Positions 1-5,522 are shown, counted from the stretch's first letter. The stretch is 6,175 nucleotides of DNA from Candidatus Aminicenantota bacterium (GCA_016926925.1 JAFGNQ010000230.1:1-6175), one strand, 5' to 3'. Made by a program: numbers and translations. Notes: generated by a model from the sequence alone, not told the origin.

Positions 1-341
1 CTTTTACCTTTTATGTATTTCTTTTTTTGTTTTCTTAAAAATTCCCTAATCCCTTTGCTACTAATTAAATCAAGATTGTCAATCATGCTCATTCCATATT
101 TTGTTTTGTATCTCTTATCCAGATTCTTCAACCTTTGACAAGGAAATTTTTCGCATTTAGGTGAACAATAATTCCAACTTTTTTCTTTAATAATATTGCA
201 ATTCTTAATAGTACATTTTCTGAAATAATCTGAATCGGGTTTGCCTTGGAAATTGCAACCAGGACACCTATTTTTCTTTCTTAAATATGCAATACATAAA
301 TTGCAATTCATTCCACAGGGAGCTATTAGTTTTGATTTCAT
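1..341 (-). CDS. DUF3795-like cysteine-rich protein (partial, C-terminus off the left edge)
   Basis: Reading the minus strand from the ATG at 341 gives 113 residues that are still open at base 1. The protein begins MKSKLIAPCGMNCNLC and has ten cysteines, at residues 9, 13, 16, 26, 29, 43, 48, 59, 63 and 68. They fall in C-x3-C-x2-C, C-x2-C and C-x3-C-x4-C spacings, followed by a basic segment (RLKNLDKRYKTKYGMSM). This matches my memory of DUF3795, a small cysteine-rich, presumably zinc-binding family common in clostridia and methanogens and with no established biochemical role. Members usually carry another C-terminal cysteine cluster, so roughly 30-40 residues probably lie outside the window. 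Its ATG overlaps the stop of the upstream GyrI-like gene by four bases (ATGA, 341-338) and has no good Shine-Dalgarno of its own, so translation is probably coupled. The family is fairly sure; the function is unknown. Confidence 0.8.
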   Translation of the reverse strand, partial: MKSKLIAPCGMNCNLCIAYLRKKNRCPGCNFQGKPDSDYFRKCTIKNCNIIKEKSWNYCSPKCEKFPCQRLKNLDKRYKTKYGMSMIDNLDLISSKGIREFLRKQKKKYIKGK

Positions 342-826
342 TTAGCAGTCACAGGAATCCATATCTCCATTATTGATTCTTCTTTGTCTCCTCTCCATCT
401 GTGATCATAGTATTCAATCCAGAATTCTTCTTTTTGTTTCATTCTTGTTTTTGGGATTTCTTGCATTACCCTCCAGTAAGTTTCACCTAACTTATCCAAT
501 TTACCTTTATGGATGAAAACCAAGCAAGTTTCTTCAGGAACTTCAACTTTCTCCATTCCTTCAGGGATAGCTTCAAATTTAGAAACTTGAGCTGCAGCAA
601 TATATCTAAATGTACATTCTTTTTCATTTGGATTAATAGCTACACCATAATTTTTCATTCCACCAATGTAATTCTTAATCTCTTTGTAGCGTTTCATGAA
701 CTCTGCCCAGACCTTTGGGCATTCATTTGGAGCATTTTGAACTGATGTGTCTATCCCAATCCCAATAAATTTCATAGCAGGTTTTTTAACTTCTTTGTAT
801 TGCATTTTTTCATCTTTGCTCGGCAT
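338..826 (-). CDS. GyrI-like / AraC-type effector-binding domain protein (second gene of operon)
   Basis: This 162-residue protein fits the stand-alone GyrI-like (SHS2 or AraC_E_bind) small-molecule-binding family. A first beta strand FIGIGIDTSVQN lies near residue 20, and a helix with KVWAEFMKRY at 38-47. YGVAINPN follows at 60-67, a central stretch RYIAAAQVSKFEAIPEGM at 74-91, then CLVFIHKGKLDKLGETYW at 101-118. The closing strand IMEIWIPV at 152-159 is the classic family ending. Relatives include gyrase inhibitor GyrI/SbmC, BmrR/Rob-type effector domains and GyrI-like hydrolases that act on cyclopropanoid toxins. There is no DNA-binding domain, so it is a lone binding or enzymatic domain, presumably cytoplasmic. 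It starts one base after the stop of the preceding gene. GGAAAGG ends about nine bases before its ATG and serves as the ribosome binding site. Its 3' end overlaps the DUF3795 start. Ligand or substrate cannot be told from sequence. Confidence 0.85.
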   Translation of the reverse strand: MPSKDEKMQYKEVKKPAMKFIGIGIDTSVQNAPNECPKVWAEFMKRYKEIKNYIGGMKNYGVAINPNEKECTFRYIAAAQVSKFEAIPEGMEKVEVPEETCLVFIHKGKLDKLGETYWRVMQEIPKTRMKQKEEFWIEYYDHRWRGDKEESIMEIWIPVTAK

Positions 827-827
827 A

Positions 828-1298
828 TTAATCTACCTTTCCGATAATTACGACATAATTTTTTCCATATTTTCTAGCACATTTTGGGCAAGTTGTATAC
901 CACACATACATTTTATTAATCTTAAGTTTTTTGCTTTTTGCATAATTTTCAAAATCCTTGCACCATTTTCCTGTTTCTTTAAAATCCCCCTCATAAACTT
1001 TACTTAGAAATTTTCCACTTATAGTTACATTTTCTGCACTAGGAATTTCCTTGTCAACTGCAATATAGACATCCATATTCCATTTTGAAGTATGATCCGA
1101 AAGACCCATATAATCAACACATTTAGCTTTGGCAGAATCAATCTTTGCCATTACTCTTTTCATAACTCCACCAAAATTTAGTGGGATATAGAAAATGGTG
1201 AAGACTTTATCTTTGATAAATTTCTTATTTTTCCATTCTAGGGTTTTTCCGTCCCAGGGTTTAGGATCAAATTTTGGGCAACATTCATCTTTGTCCAT
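828..1298 (-). CDS. GyrI-like small-molecule-binding/hydrolase-type protein with CxxC (first gene of operon)
   Basis: The protein has 156 residues from the ATG at 1298, beginning MDKDECCPKFDPKPWDGK. The opening CCPKFDP-W segment, the middle FIPL-like strand (FYIPLNFGGVMKR, 36-48), the aspartate/histidine segment GLSDHTSKWNMDVYIAVDKE (65-84) and the closing KNYVVIIGKV recall a family often annotated as a GyrI-like or 'hydrolase' protein; some GyrI-like proteins hydrolyse cyclopropanoid DNA-alkylating toxins. It has six cysteines, including an adjacent pair (C6, C7) and a C-P-K-C pair (137-140) followed by ARKYG. These are a possible metal or redox site. A GTG nine bases upstream (1307) is in frame, but it lies inside a good Shine-Dalgarno sequence, so the ATG is preferred. 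The gene leads a three-gene minus-strand operon and is AT- and lysine-rich, unlike the genes to its right. Specific activity is not determinable. Confidence 0.8.
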   Translation of the reverse strand: MDKDECCPKFDPKPWDGKTLEWKNKKFIKDKVFTIFYIPLNFGGVMKRVMAKIDSAKAKCVDYMGLSDHTSKWNMDVYIAVDKEIPSAENVTISGKFLSKVYEGDFKETGKWCKDFENYAKSKKLKINKMYVWYTTCPKCARKYGKNYVVIIGKVD

Positions 1299-1304
1299 GT
1301 TATT

Positions 1305-1310
1305 CACCTC
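1305..1310 (-). promoter_or_regulatory. Ribosome binding site GAGGTG deciding the start of the first operon gene
   Basis: GAGGTG on the minus strand ends six bases before the ATG at 1298, giving ideal spacing. The in-frame GTG at 1307 that would add three residues is part of this site, which argues for the downstream ATG. Only about ten bases lie between this site and the junction with ATPase-derived sequence, so little or no native 5' leader or promoter is left. Confidence 0.7.
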
Positions 1311-1319
1311 TATTGTTAG

Positions 1320-1427
1320 AGCCGATTGACCCTGGTCAAGTACGAAATCCTCACCCCCACTCTCGAAGATGTCTTCCTCAGGCTCGTCAAGAATAATTCA
1401 AGCGAAGGAGACTCCGAAGGACCATGA
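1320..1427 (+). pseudogene. C-terminal remnant of an ABC-transporter ATP-binding protein
   Basis: In the plus frame ending with the TGA at 1425-1427, the sequence reads SRLTLVKYEILTPTLEDVF followed by LRLVKNNSSEGDSEGP. TPTLEDVFLRLV is the near-universal C-terminal signature of ATPase subunits that partner ABC-2 type permeases. Walker A, the ABC signature and Walker B are all absent. The frame meets a TAG at 1317-1319, exactly where composition changes to AT-rich sequence belonging to an opposing gene. The stop overlaps the permease start by four bases (ATGA, 1424-1427), as expected for an intact ATPase-permease operon before the break. About 35 codons survive, so no functional ATPase is made from this copy unless the window is mis-assembled. 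The identity of the fragment is strong; the cause of truncation is open. Confidence 0.8.
1326..1339. repeat. Inverted repeat TTGACC-CT-GGTCAA upstream of the AT-rich operon
   Basis: Two perfect six-base arms are separated by two bases. The site lies inside the ATPase remnant and about 28 bases upstream of the minus-strand ATG at 1298. The arm read on the minus strand is also a near-consensus -35 (TTGACC), but the best -10 partner (AACAAT, 1317-1312) would place transcription start at the ribosome binding site, so it is a poor promoter. It could be a fortuitous operator-like sequence within coding DNA. Confidence 0.3.
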
Positions 1428-2191
1428 CCGGCGCAATGTTTAAGAAGGAATGGAAAGAATCTATCCGGCGCTACAGGCTGGTTGTCATCGTGGGGGTGCT
1501 GCTCCTCATCGGAGTCATCTCCCCGGTGAGCGCCAAGCTCTTACCCAAGATGATGGAAATGCTGGCGACCCAGGCCAACACACAGGGATTCGAATTTACC
1601 TACGACAAAGAGCCTACTCCGCAGGATGCCCTCATTCAGTACAATAAGAACCTGGGTTTGCTGCCCCTCCTCATCGCCATTATGGGCATGGGGCTAGTCG
1701 CCGAGGAGAAGATCCGGGGGACGGCCGAGACTGTGCTTACCAAACCGGTTTCCCGGTTTTCTCTGTTTCTGGCCAAATTCAGTGTCTTCAGCTTGATCAC
1801 ATTCTTGGCGGTTGTCACGGGAGGTGGAGTCTGTTTTTTCTACGCGACGATTTTATTGGGGCCTCTCGATTGGGGCAGGTTTTTGTTCTTTAATTTTTTG
1901 ATACTTTTCTACTTCATCCCTTATATCGCCATCATCCTTTTTCTGAGCGTGGCCATCAAGAGCATGGCCGGCGCAGCCGCGGCGGGAATCGGAGCCTACT
2001 TTTCCTTCATGATCATGGCCGGATTTCCCTGGATTGGCAAATTCACGCCTCAAGGGCTCTATTCCTACACATCCAAAATGTCGGCCGGGATGGCGGCACC
2101 GGATTGGTTCACGCCCTTCGTCTCTTCTCTCTGTATCACTATTCTCTTCTTCCTCCTGTCAAAGATCGTCTTCGAAAAGCAGGAAATCTAG
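1424..2191 (+). CDS. ABC-2 type transporter permease
   Basis: This 255-residue integral inner-membrane protein is the membrane half of an ABC-2 family exporter. It starts with the typical amphipathic stretch MFKKEWKESIRRYR. Hydrophobic segments follow at about residues 19-37, 76-94, 117-145, 152-177, 181-203 and 229-249, giving six predicted helices with an external loop after the first. EEKIRGTAETVLTKPVSR (94-111) is the conserved cytoplasmic coupling motif seen in NosY-like and other ABC-2 permeases. The exported substrate cannot be inferred. The ATG at 1424 overlaps the ATPase stop, and AGGAG-like sequences at 1404-1410 and 1416-1420 precede it; the ATG at 1436 is an alternative start. The cognate ATPase gene immediately upstream is reduced to its last codons, so the permease may be orphaned and is cut off from its native promoter. 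The gene itself is uninterrupted. The family call is firm. Confidence 0.88.
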   Translation: MTGAMFKKEWKESIRRYRLVVIVGVLLLIGVISPVSAKLLPKMMEMLATQANTQGFEFTYDKEPTPQDALIQYNKNLGLLPLLIAIMGMGLVAEEKIRGTAETVLTKPVSRFSLFLAKFSVFSLITFLAVVTGGGVCFFYATILLGPLDWGRFLFFNFLILFYFIPYIAIILFLSVAIKSMAGAAAAGIGAYFSFMIMAGFPWIGKFTPQGLYSYTSKMSAGMAAPDWFTPFVSSLCITILFFLLSKIVFEKQEI

Positions 2192-2216
2192 CCTGAATGC
2201 ACTTCCTGGAGCAAAT

Positions 2217-2231
2217 AAAATCCGTGATTTT
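2217..2231 (-). terminator. Weak hairpin between two convergent genes
   Basis: AAAATC-CGT-GATTTT is a perfect six-base-pair inverted repeat with a three-base loop in the 57-base gap between the permease stop and the stop of the 429-residue gene. Read on the minus strand, it ends in GATTTTATTTG, a partial T-tract, so it may terminate the minus-strand gene. The stem is almost all A/T, so it would be weak. Confidence 0.3.
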
Positions 2232-2248
2232 CCAACGATTGAATCTGT

Positions 2249-3538
2249 TCAGTCGCCGAAGCGAGGATTCACGACATTGCTGTAGACAGAACCGAAAGTA
2301 TAGCTCAATCCCAAGGAGATGGTGTAGTCATATCCTGTAGCCAATTCCCGGCGTTCCAGCAGTATTTCATCGATGGTCGCCACGCCTTTGGCCAGGTTCA
2401 GCTGGTCGTGAATCCGGGAGTAGCGTCCGTACACATCCAGGTTCAACCCCCGCACCACCCTGATGGAAAGATGTCCGTGCAGCTCGATGCGGTATTTGCC
2501 GAAATCATGAAAATAGTGAGATCCCTCAAGAGCTATCCAGCCGTTTCCCCAGGGCTGCCGCACCTCCAGCGTCGTCCGCAAAGACTGCCTCCACAGTGTC
2601 TCGGACAGTTTATCGAAAATGGTCGTCTCGATGTAGTTGTTGTAGTAGTAATGAAGCCGATAGAGGAAGCGGAGCTGCCGCTTTGTCGATTCAAAGTAGG
2701 GGAAGAGGTTGAATTCGAACGCTGGGGCGACATTGACCTGAAGGTCATAGTTTCCGTAGGTGGCGGCTTCGACTTCCGCCCACCCCCCGACAGACCAGTG
2801 ATCGTTGAGGCTTTTGACACACATGGCCCTGATCTCTTTCTCCGAGGATTTGCTTACGATCTTCTCGCCGTCGATTTCATAATCATCATCATCGAAAGCG
2901 GCAGAAATCCCCAACCTCAATTTCAGCTCTGGCGTCACTCGGTTGGCGGAAATATTGCTTCGAATGGACCGGTGCGATCTCAGCTTCTCTCCGTCAAACG
3001 ACCCTCGCAAGCCTGCGTTGAAGACCCAGAAATTCCACTTGTCCTCGACGGCCGTAGGCGCCAGATCCTCTTGGAATTCGATTTGGATGTGCTCGGCGAT
3101 GGGAGAGCACATGACATAGGGAAAGAGGCCTCTCTTGAGAACGGCGACCATTTCCATTCTCACCTCATCCCAAGTGTCCGTTCTGTCGGAGACGCACTTC
3201 AAGGAATGGCGGATGGCAGAATATTGCTTCCTACCGATAAACTCCAGGGTGAATTCATGCCCGCCGCTGCCTGTCCTCTGCTCCGTGATGAGAATGTGCA
3301 CATCGGCGTCCATGCGGTCTCTGACATAATTGACAAAAGTAATTTCCGTACGAATGTAATCAATGTCACACCATCCACAGTCGACGAAAACCTTCAGAGC
3401 ATCGTTTTTCATACTATCACGGGAAACCACATCGTCAGCCGCACATACCAGGCGAGCACCTGCGACGCAGCAGATGAGGGAAAACAGAAACGCGCACAGC
3501 CTCCGCAGCCACCGTTCTGATAACACAAATCTCTTCAT
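2249..3538 (-). CDS. Exported protein with probable C-terminal outer-membrane beta-barrel, function unknown
   Basis: The protein has 429 residues. A signal peptide is clear: basic MKRFVLSERWLRR, hydrophobic LCAFLFSLICCVAGARL, and a VCA signal-peptidase I site near residue 33. There is no proper lipobox despite several cysteines. Residues about 48-155 form a soluble domain with C54-G-W-C57 and IDYIRTEITFVNYVRDR. The rest is dominated by alternating aromatic/polar strands (LRFLYRLHYYYNNYIETT, SLRTTLEVRQPWGNGW), ending LGLSYTFGSVYSNVVNPRFG, as expected of a transmembrane beta-barrel (DUF481-like in general style). I recall similar unnamed proteins, but none with a known role. It stands alone, convergent with the permease. 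No strong Shine-Dalgarno precedes the ATG, but the signal peptide supports this start. A long plus-strand frame opposite it (2408-3520) is judged a shadow. Cell location is well supported; function is unknown. Confidence 0.75.
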   Translation of the reverse strand: MKRFVLSERWLRRLCAFLFSLICCVAGARLVCAADDVVSRDSMKNDALKVFVDCGWCDIDYIRTEITFVNYVRDRMDADVHILITEQRTGSGGHEFTLEFIGRKQYSAIRHSLKCVSDRTDTWDEVRMEMVAVLKRGLFPYVMCSPIAEHIQIEFQEDLAPTAVEDKWNFWVFNAGLRGSFDGEKLRSHRSIRSNISANRVTPELKLRLGISAAFDDDDYEIDGEKIVSKSSEKEIRAMCVKSLNDHWSVGGWAEVEAATYGNYDLQVNVAPAFEFNLFPYFESTKRQLRFLYRLHYYYNNYIETTIFDKLSETLWRQSLRTTLEVRQPWGNGWIALEGSHYFHDFGKYRIELHGHLSIRVVRGLNLDVYGRYSRIHDQLNLAKGVATIDEILLERRELATGYDYTISLGLSYTFGSVYSNVVNPRFGD

Positions 3539-3860
3539 TTCAAGCTAAGGAAGCCAATGTTACAATATTGCCAAGACCGAGAAAAGGGCTTTTTCGAGTT
3601 TTGTCGTGATTCGCCTTCAGTCTTCGCATGAACGACAGAATTTTCCTTTGCTAATGGGTGAAACATCCGACTCTCATAGAAAACGCTTTGACGATTCGCC
3701 TCCTCCGGCAGCCACGGCCTAGAAGAAACTCGCCCGAGAATCGGCTGAAACGATTTATAAATCCATATATTATAAGGCTTTTTTGTCAGGGAAATAAGGG
3801 GTATCCCGTATAGGAAAACTGGTCTTCGCGGCTTTTTCCTGCTCCTGGTCCATTTCATGA
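3539..3860. other. Intergenic region without a convincing gene
   Basis: No reading frame here resembles a known family. A minus-strand frame spanning 3858-3535 (107 residues) has no recognisable domain or good start context. The stretch holds a perfect 12-base palindrome, GATTTATAAATC (3752-3763), followed by an A/T block with TATATTAT. This could be promoter-like, but no -35 or downstream start fits well. In the transposase frame just before the stop at 3858, bases 3813-3842 read GKLVFAAFSC, which may be a scrap of the lost transposase N-terminus. Confidence 0.4.
3752..3763. repeat. Perfect 12-base palindrome GATTTATAAATC
   Basis: The sequence equals its own reverse complement. It sits in an A/T-rich patch in the gap between the exported-protein gene and the transposase remnant. 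It is a possible operator or chance palindrome; A/T-rich palindromes of this size occur by chance. Confidence 0.25.
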
Positions 3861-4808
3861 ATCATCCCCCACCGTCAGGTCGTCTTCACCGTGCCCAAGA
3901 TGCTGCGTCTTTTCTTCCGCTTCAAGCGAAAGCTCCTCGATTCGCTCTGTCTCTCTGCGGTGAAGGCGCTCTTAAAGTTTTTCCACACTGCCACAGGCCT
4001 TGAGATCATGCCGGGAGTGGTGGCTGTCATCCAGACCTTCGGAGGCCGCATAAACTTCCATCCTCATATTCACTGTTTGGTGACCGAAGGAGGTACAACC
4101 CCGGATGGTGTCTTCCATCACGTCTTTCGCTTCCATGACGAGGTCATCCAGGAAATCTTCACCCACGAGGTCTTCTCCCTGATGCTGCAGAAAAAGCTAA
4201 TCGGCCTTCCCTTGGTGCGGAAGATCCTCCACTGGCGCCACACAGGCTTCAATGTCCACAGCCAGGTCAGGGCTCAGACCAAAGGCGAGGCAGAAAGAGT
4301 CGGCAAATACATGATCCGGCCTCTGCTTTCTTTGAAGCGTCTTTTCTTCGATGAGACAGAGGGCAAGGTTCGCTATCAGCATTTAAGGCATGGCTCACAG
4401 GAAGAGTCGATGGATTATCTGGAGTTCATTGCCAGAGTCACTTCCCACATCCCCGATAAAGGACAGGTCATGGTGCGTTATTACGGCCTCTACTCTAATG
4501 CCCACAGGGGTAAGATGCGTAAGATTGAAGAGAAAGCCAATCCTTTGCTTATCATCGAACAGCAGGAGCCGGTTGTCCCGTCAAAAGGCTGGGCCGAGAT
4601 GATCCGAAAGGTCTACGAGGTGGATCCATTGATCTGTCCTTCCTGTGGCGGCCGGATGAAGATTATCTCTTTCATTGAAGATCATAAGGTTATCGACAGG
4701 ATAATCCGCCATCTCGAATTGGCATTTGAGGCCGAACGGCCGCCTCCGCCTCATCATGTCCAGCAGGAACTCCTGATGGCAGCCGAGGAGAGTAGGAAAT
4801 ATTTATAA
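3861..4808 (+). pseudogene. IS91-family transposase, 5'-truncated
   Basis: The frame is open from just after a TGA (3858-3860) to the TAA at 4806. Family-like sequence starts at once with IIPHRQVVFTVPKML, upstream of the first possible start (GTG 3891, which would give 305 residues). Counting from that GTG, the HUH nickase motif HPHIH is at 57-61. A candidate nucleophile pair sits in RYYGLYSN (Y197 and Y201, Y-x3-Y), and the family's C-terminal CPSCGGRM zinc knuckle is at 249-256. IS91 transposases nick and transfer single-stranded DNA by a rolling-circle-like mechanism. Full-length members are roughly 380-400 residues and begin with a cysteine-rich zinc-binding domain. That domain is missing, so this copy is probably inactive. 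No ribosome binding site precedes the GTG. The left and right termini of the element could not be recognised. The family assignment is strong. Confidence 0.85.
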
Positions 4809-4957
4809 AAGCCTCCTTGGATATTTTTTTCGATTCAAGAGCGGAGTCTTACGAAAACGTGACGGTTTGGAGATTTCGGGGAATTTGTGTGCTTTTTGAG
4901 TCATTGATCCCGTCGTTTTCGGTGTGATATCCTTGTCTCAGCGTGTTATCGGGTGGG

Positions 4958-4990
4958 AATTGAGGGAAATTGTGAGGGATTTGCCGCAAG
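4958..4990 (+). repeat. Short dispersed repeat, copy 1
   Basis: Aligned with 5486-5517, about 26 of 33 columns agree, with one single-base gap. The shared core is GGGAAATTGT followed by AG.GATT, and both end in GCAAG. A weaker third resemblance (about 14 of 19) lies at 4873-4891 (ATTTCGGGGAATTTGTGTG). Copy 1 is not next to a gene start. Confidence 0.5.
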
Positions 4991-5082
4991 CCCAAAAACA
5001 AAATTCCTATCTTTGAAATAAAGATAAAAATAATTCTGAATTGAAAAGTCTGATTTTTCAACGTCTTAAAACCTTTTTAAAA

Positions 5083-5110
5083 TTGACATCGGCTAAATCA
5101 AAAATACTAT
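5083..5110 (+). promoter_or_regulatory. Sigma-70-like promoter sequence
   Basis: A perfect -35 TTGACA (5083-5088) is followed after 16 bases by TACTAT (5105-5110, four of six matches). No intact gene lies directly downstream; the next plus-strand coding sequence is a start-less remnant. If real, it is an orphan or mobile-element promoter. Confidence 0.4.
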
Positions 5111-5202
5111 AGGAATACTAGATATAAATCAAGCCGCATCAGCTTTCTTTTTCCGTTCGAACCATTCCCTGCGTGGCCGACGCACTTGATGGTTTTAATT
5201 GA

Positions 5203-5367
5203 AGGTTTGTACAACATCCAATAATCACTTATATTAGACAAGATGCCGAGCCAAAAATCCTTGAATTGATAAACACGAGTTCCTTTAAAGAGAAAGCACT
5301 ACAATTAGCACGTCAAATGGATAAAGAAAATTTTAGAGAAGAATTGTATAACGCAATAGTGGAGTAA
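5203..5367 (+). pseudogene. Orphan C-terminal coding remnant, family not recognised
   Basis: A plus-strand frame opens after the TGA at 5200-5202 and closes with TAA at 5365, giving 54 codons. From 5221 it reads IITYIRQDAEPKILELINTS, then a helix-rich stretch with FKEKALQLARQMDKENFREE and the ending LYNAIVE. This has the look of genuine protein: charged amphipathic helices and sensible amino-acid use. There is no ATG or ribosome binding site near its beginning; the only in-frame ATG is late, at the QMDKEN methionine. I infer the tail of a gene lost to rearrangement. It is more A/T-rich than the flanking beta-lactamase-family gene. It could be chance, but I could not assign a family. Confidence 0.4.
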
Positions 5368-5393
5368 ACCGGCTACAGTGGGCGTTACAAATA

Positions 5394-5413
5394 ATTTGGC
5401 AGTTTCACCAAAT
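5394..5413. repeat. Hairpin ATTTGG-8-CCAAAT
   Basis: Perfect six-base arms flank an eight-base loop (CAGTTTCA), 27 bases after the stop of the orphan coding remnant. There is no T-tract directly after it, so it is at best a weak terminator or an operator-like site for the downstream gene. Confidence 0.3.
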
Positions 5414-5480
5414 ACCCTATCTTGTTTGTCGTTTAAAATGTTGTATTGAATATGATACACTCACTCAGGCTCATAAGAGG

Positions 5481-5522
5481 ATGAAAATTTGGGGAAATTG
5501 TAAGAGATTGGAGCAAGAATGA
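5481..5522 (+). CDS. Possible 13-residue leader peptide overlapping the next start
   Basis: ATG at 5481 opens a 13-codon frame, MKIWGNCKRLEQE, whose TGA (5520-5522) overlaps the ATG of the beta-lactamase-family gene (ATGA). This geometry permits translational coupling. It lies almost entirely within the second copy of the short repeat and lacks a well-spaced Shine-Dalgarno, so it may be coincidental. Confidence 0.2.
   Translation: MKIWGNCKRLEQE
5486..5517 (+). repeat. Short dispersed repeat, copy 2, carrying the downstream ribosome binding site
   Basis: This is the second copy of the ~33-base repeat found at 4958-4990, in the same orientation. It ends two bases... directly against the ATG at 5519 and contains GGAG (5510-5513), which is correctly spaced to be the Shine-Dalgarno of the beta-lactamase-family gene. 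It could be a conserved leader or regulatory element, or a mobile-element scar that became the gene's 5' region. Confidence 0.5.

Larger units (their letters stand above)
4809..5518. other. Intergenic mosaic downstream of the transposase remnant
   Basis: About 710 bases without a complete gene. From left to right it contains a T-rich run after the transposase stop, then the first copy of a ~33-base repeat (4958-4990). A promoter-like sequence follows (5083-5110), then a coding remnant without a start (5203-5367). Next come a six-base-pair hairpin (5394-5413), a -10-like TATGAT (5451-5456) and the second repeat copy (5486-5517). A/T content rises between about 5000 and 5130. The stretch probably holds the 3' end of the IS91-type element plus debris from earlier insertions, but no element end can be placed. 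Confidence 0.5.

Noticed and set aside
509..1007. Plus-strand frames of 78 and 86 codons
   Set aside because: They are antisense to the two GyrI-like genes and consist of phenylalanine/isoleucine-rich translation typical of the complement of lysine-rich AT-rich genes.
2408..3520. 370-codon plus-strand open frame opposite the exported 429-residue protein
   Set aside because: The minus-strand frame has a textbook signal peptide and a barrel-like ending. The plus-strand translation has no domain, membrane or export features and has shadow-like composition.
3535..3858. 107-residue minus-strand frame in the gap before the transposase
   Set aside because: No recognisable family, no convincing ribosome binding site, and it ends at the next gene's start with no operon logic; I regard it as a chance frame.
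4806..4835. T-rich run after the transposase stop as a rho-independent terminator
   Set aside because: The only stem before the T-run is about three base pairs (TCC-TT-GGA), too short to support the call.
4849..5061. 70-residue minus-strand frame downstream of the transposase
   Set aside because: It covers the repeat and A/T-rich non-coding sequence, has no domain features and no ribosome binding site.
5150..5175. GTTCGAACC resembling a tRNA T-loop
   Set aside because: The bases flanking it do not form a T-stem on either strand, and there is no acceptor stem, anticodon arm or CCA.
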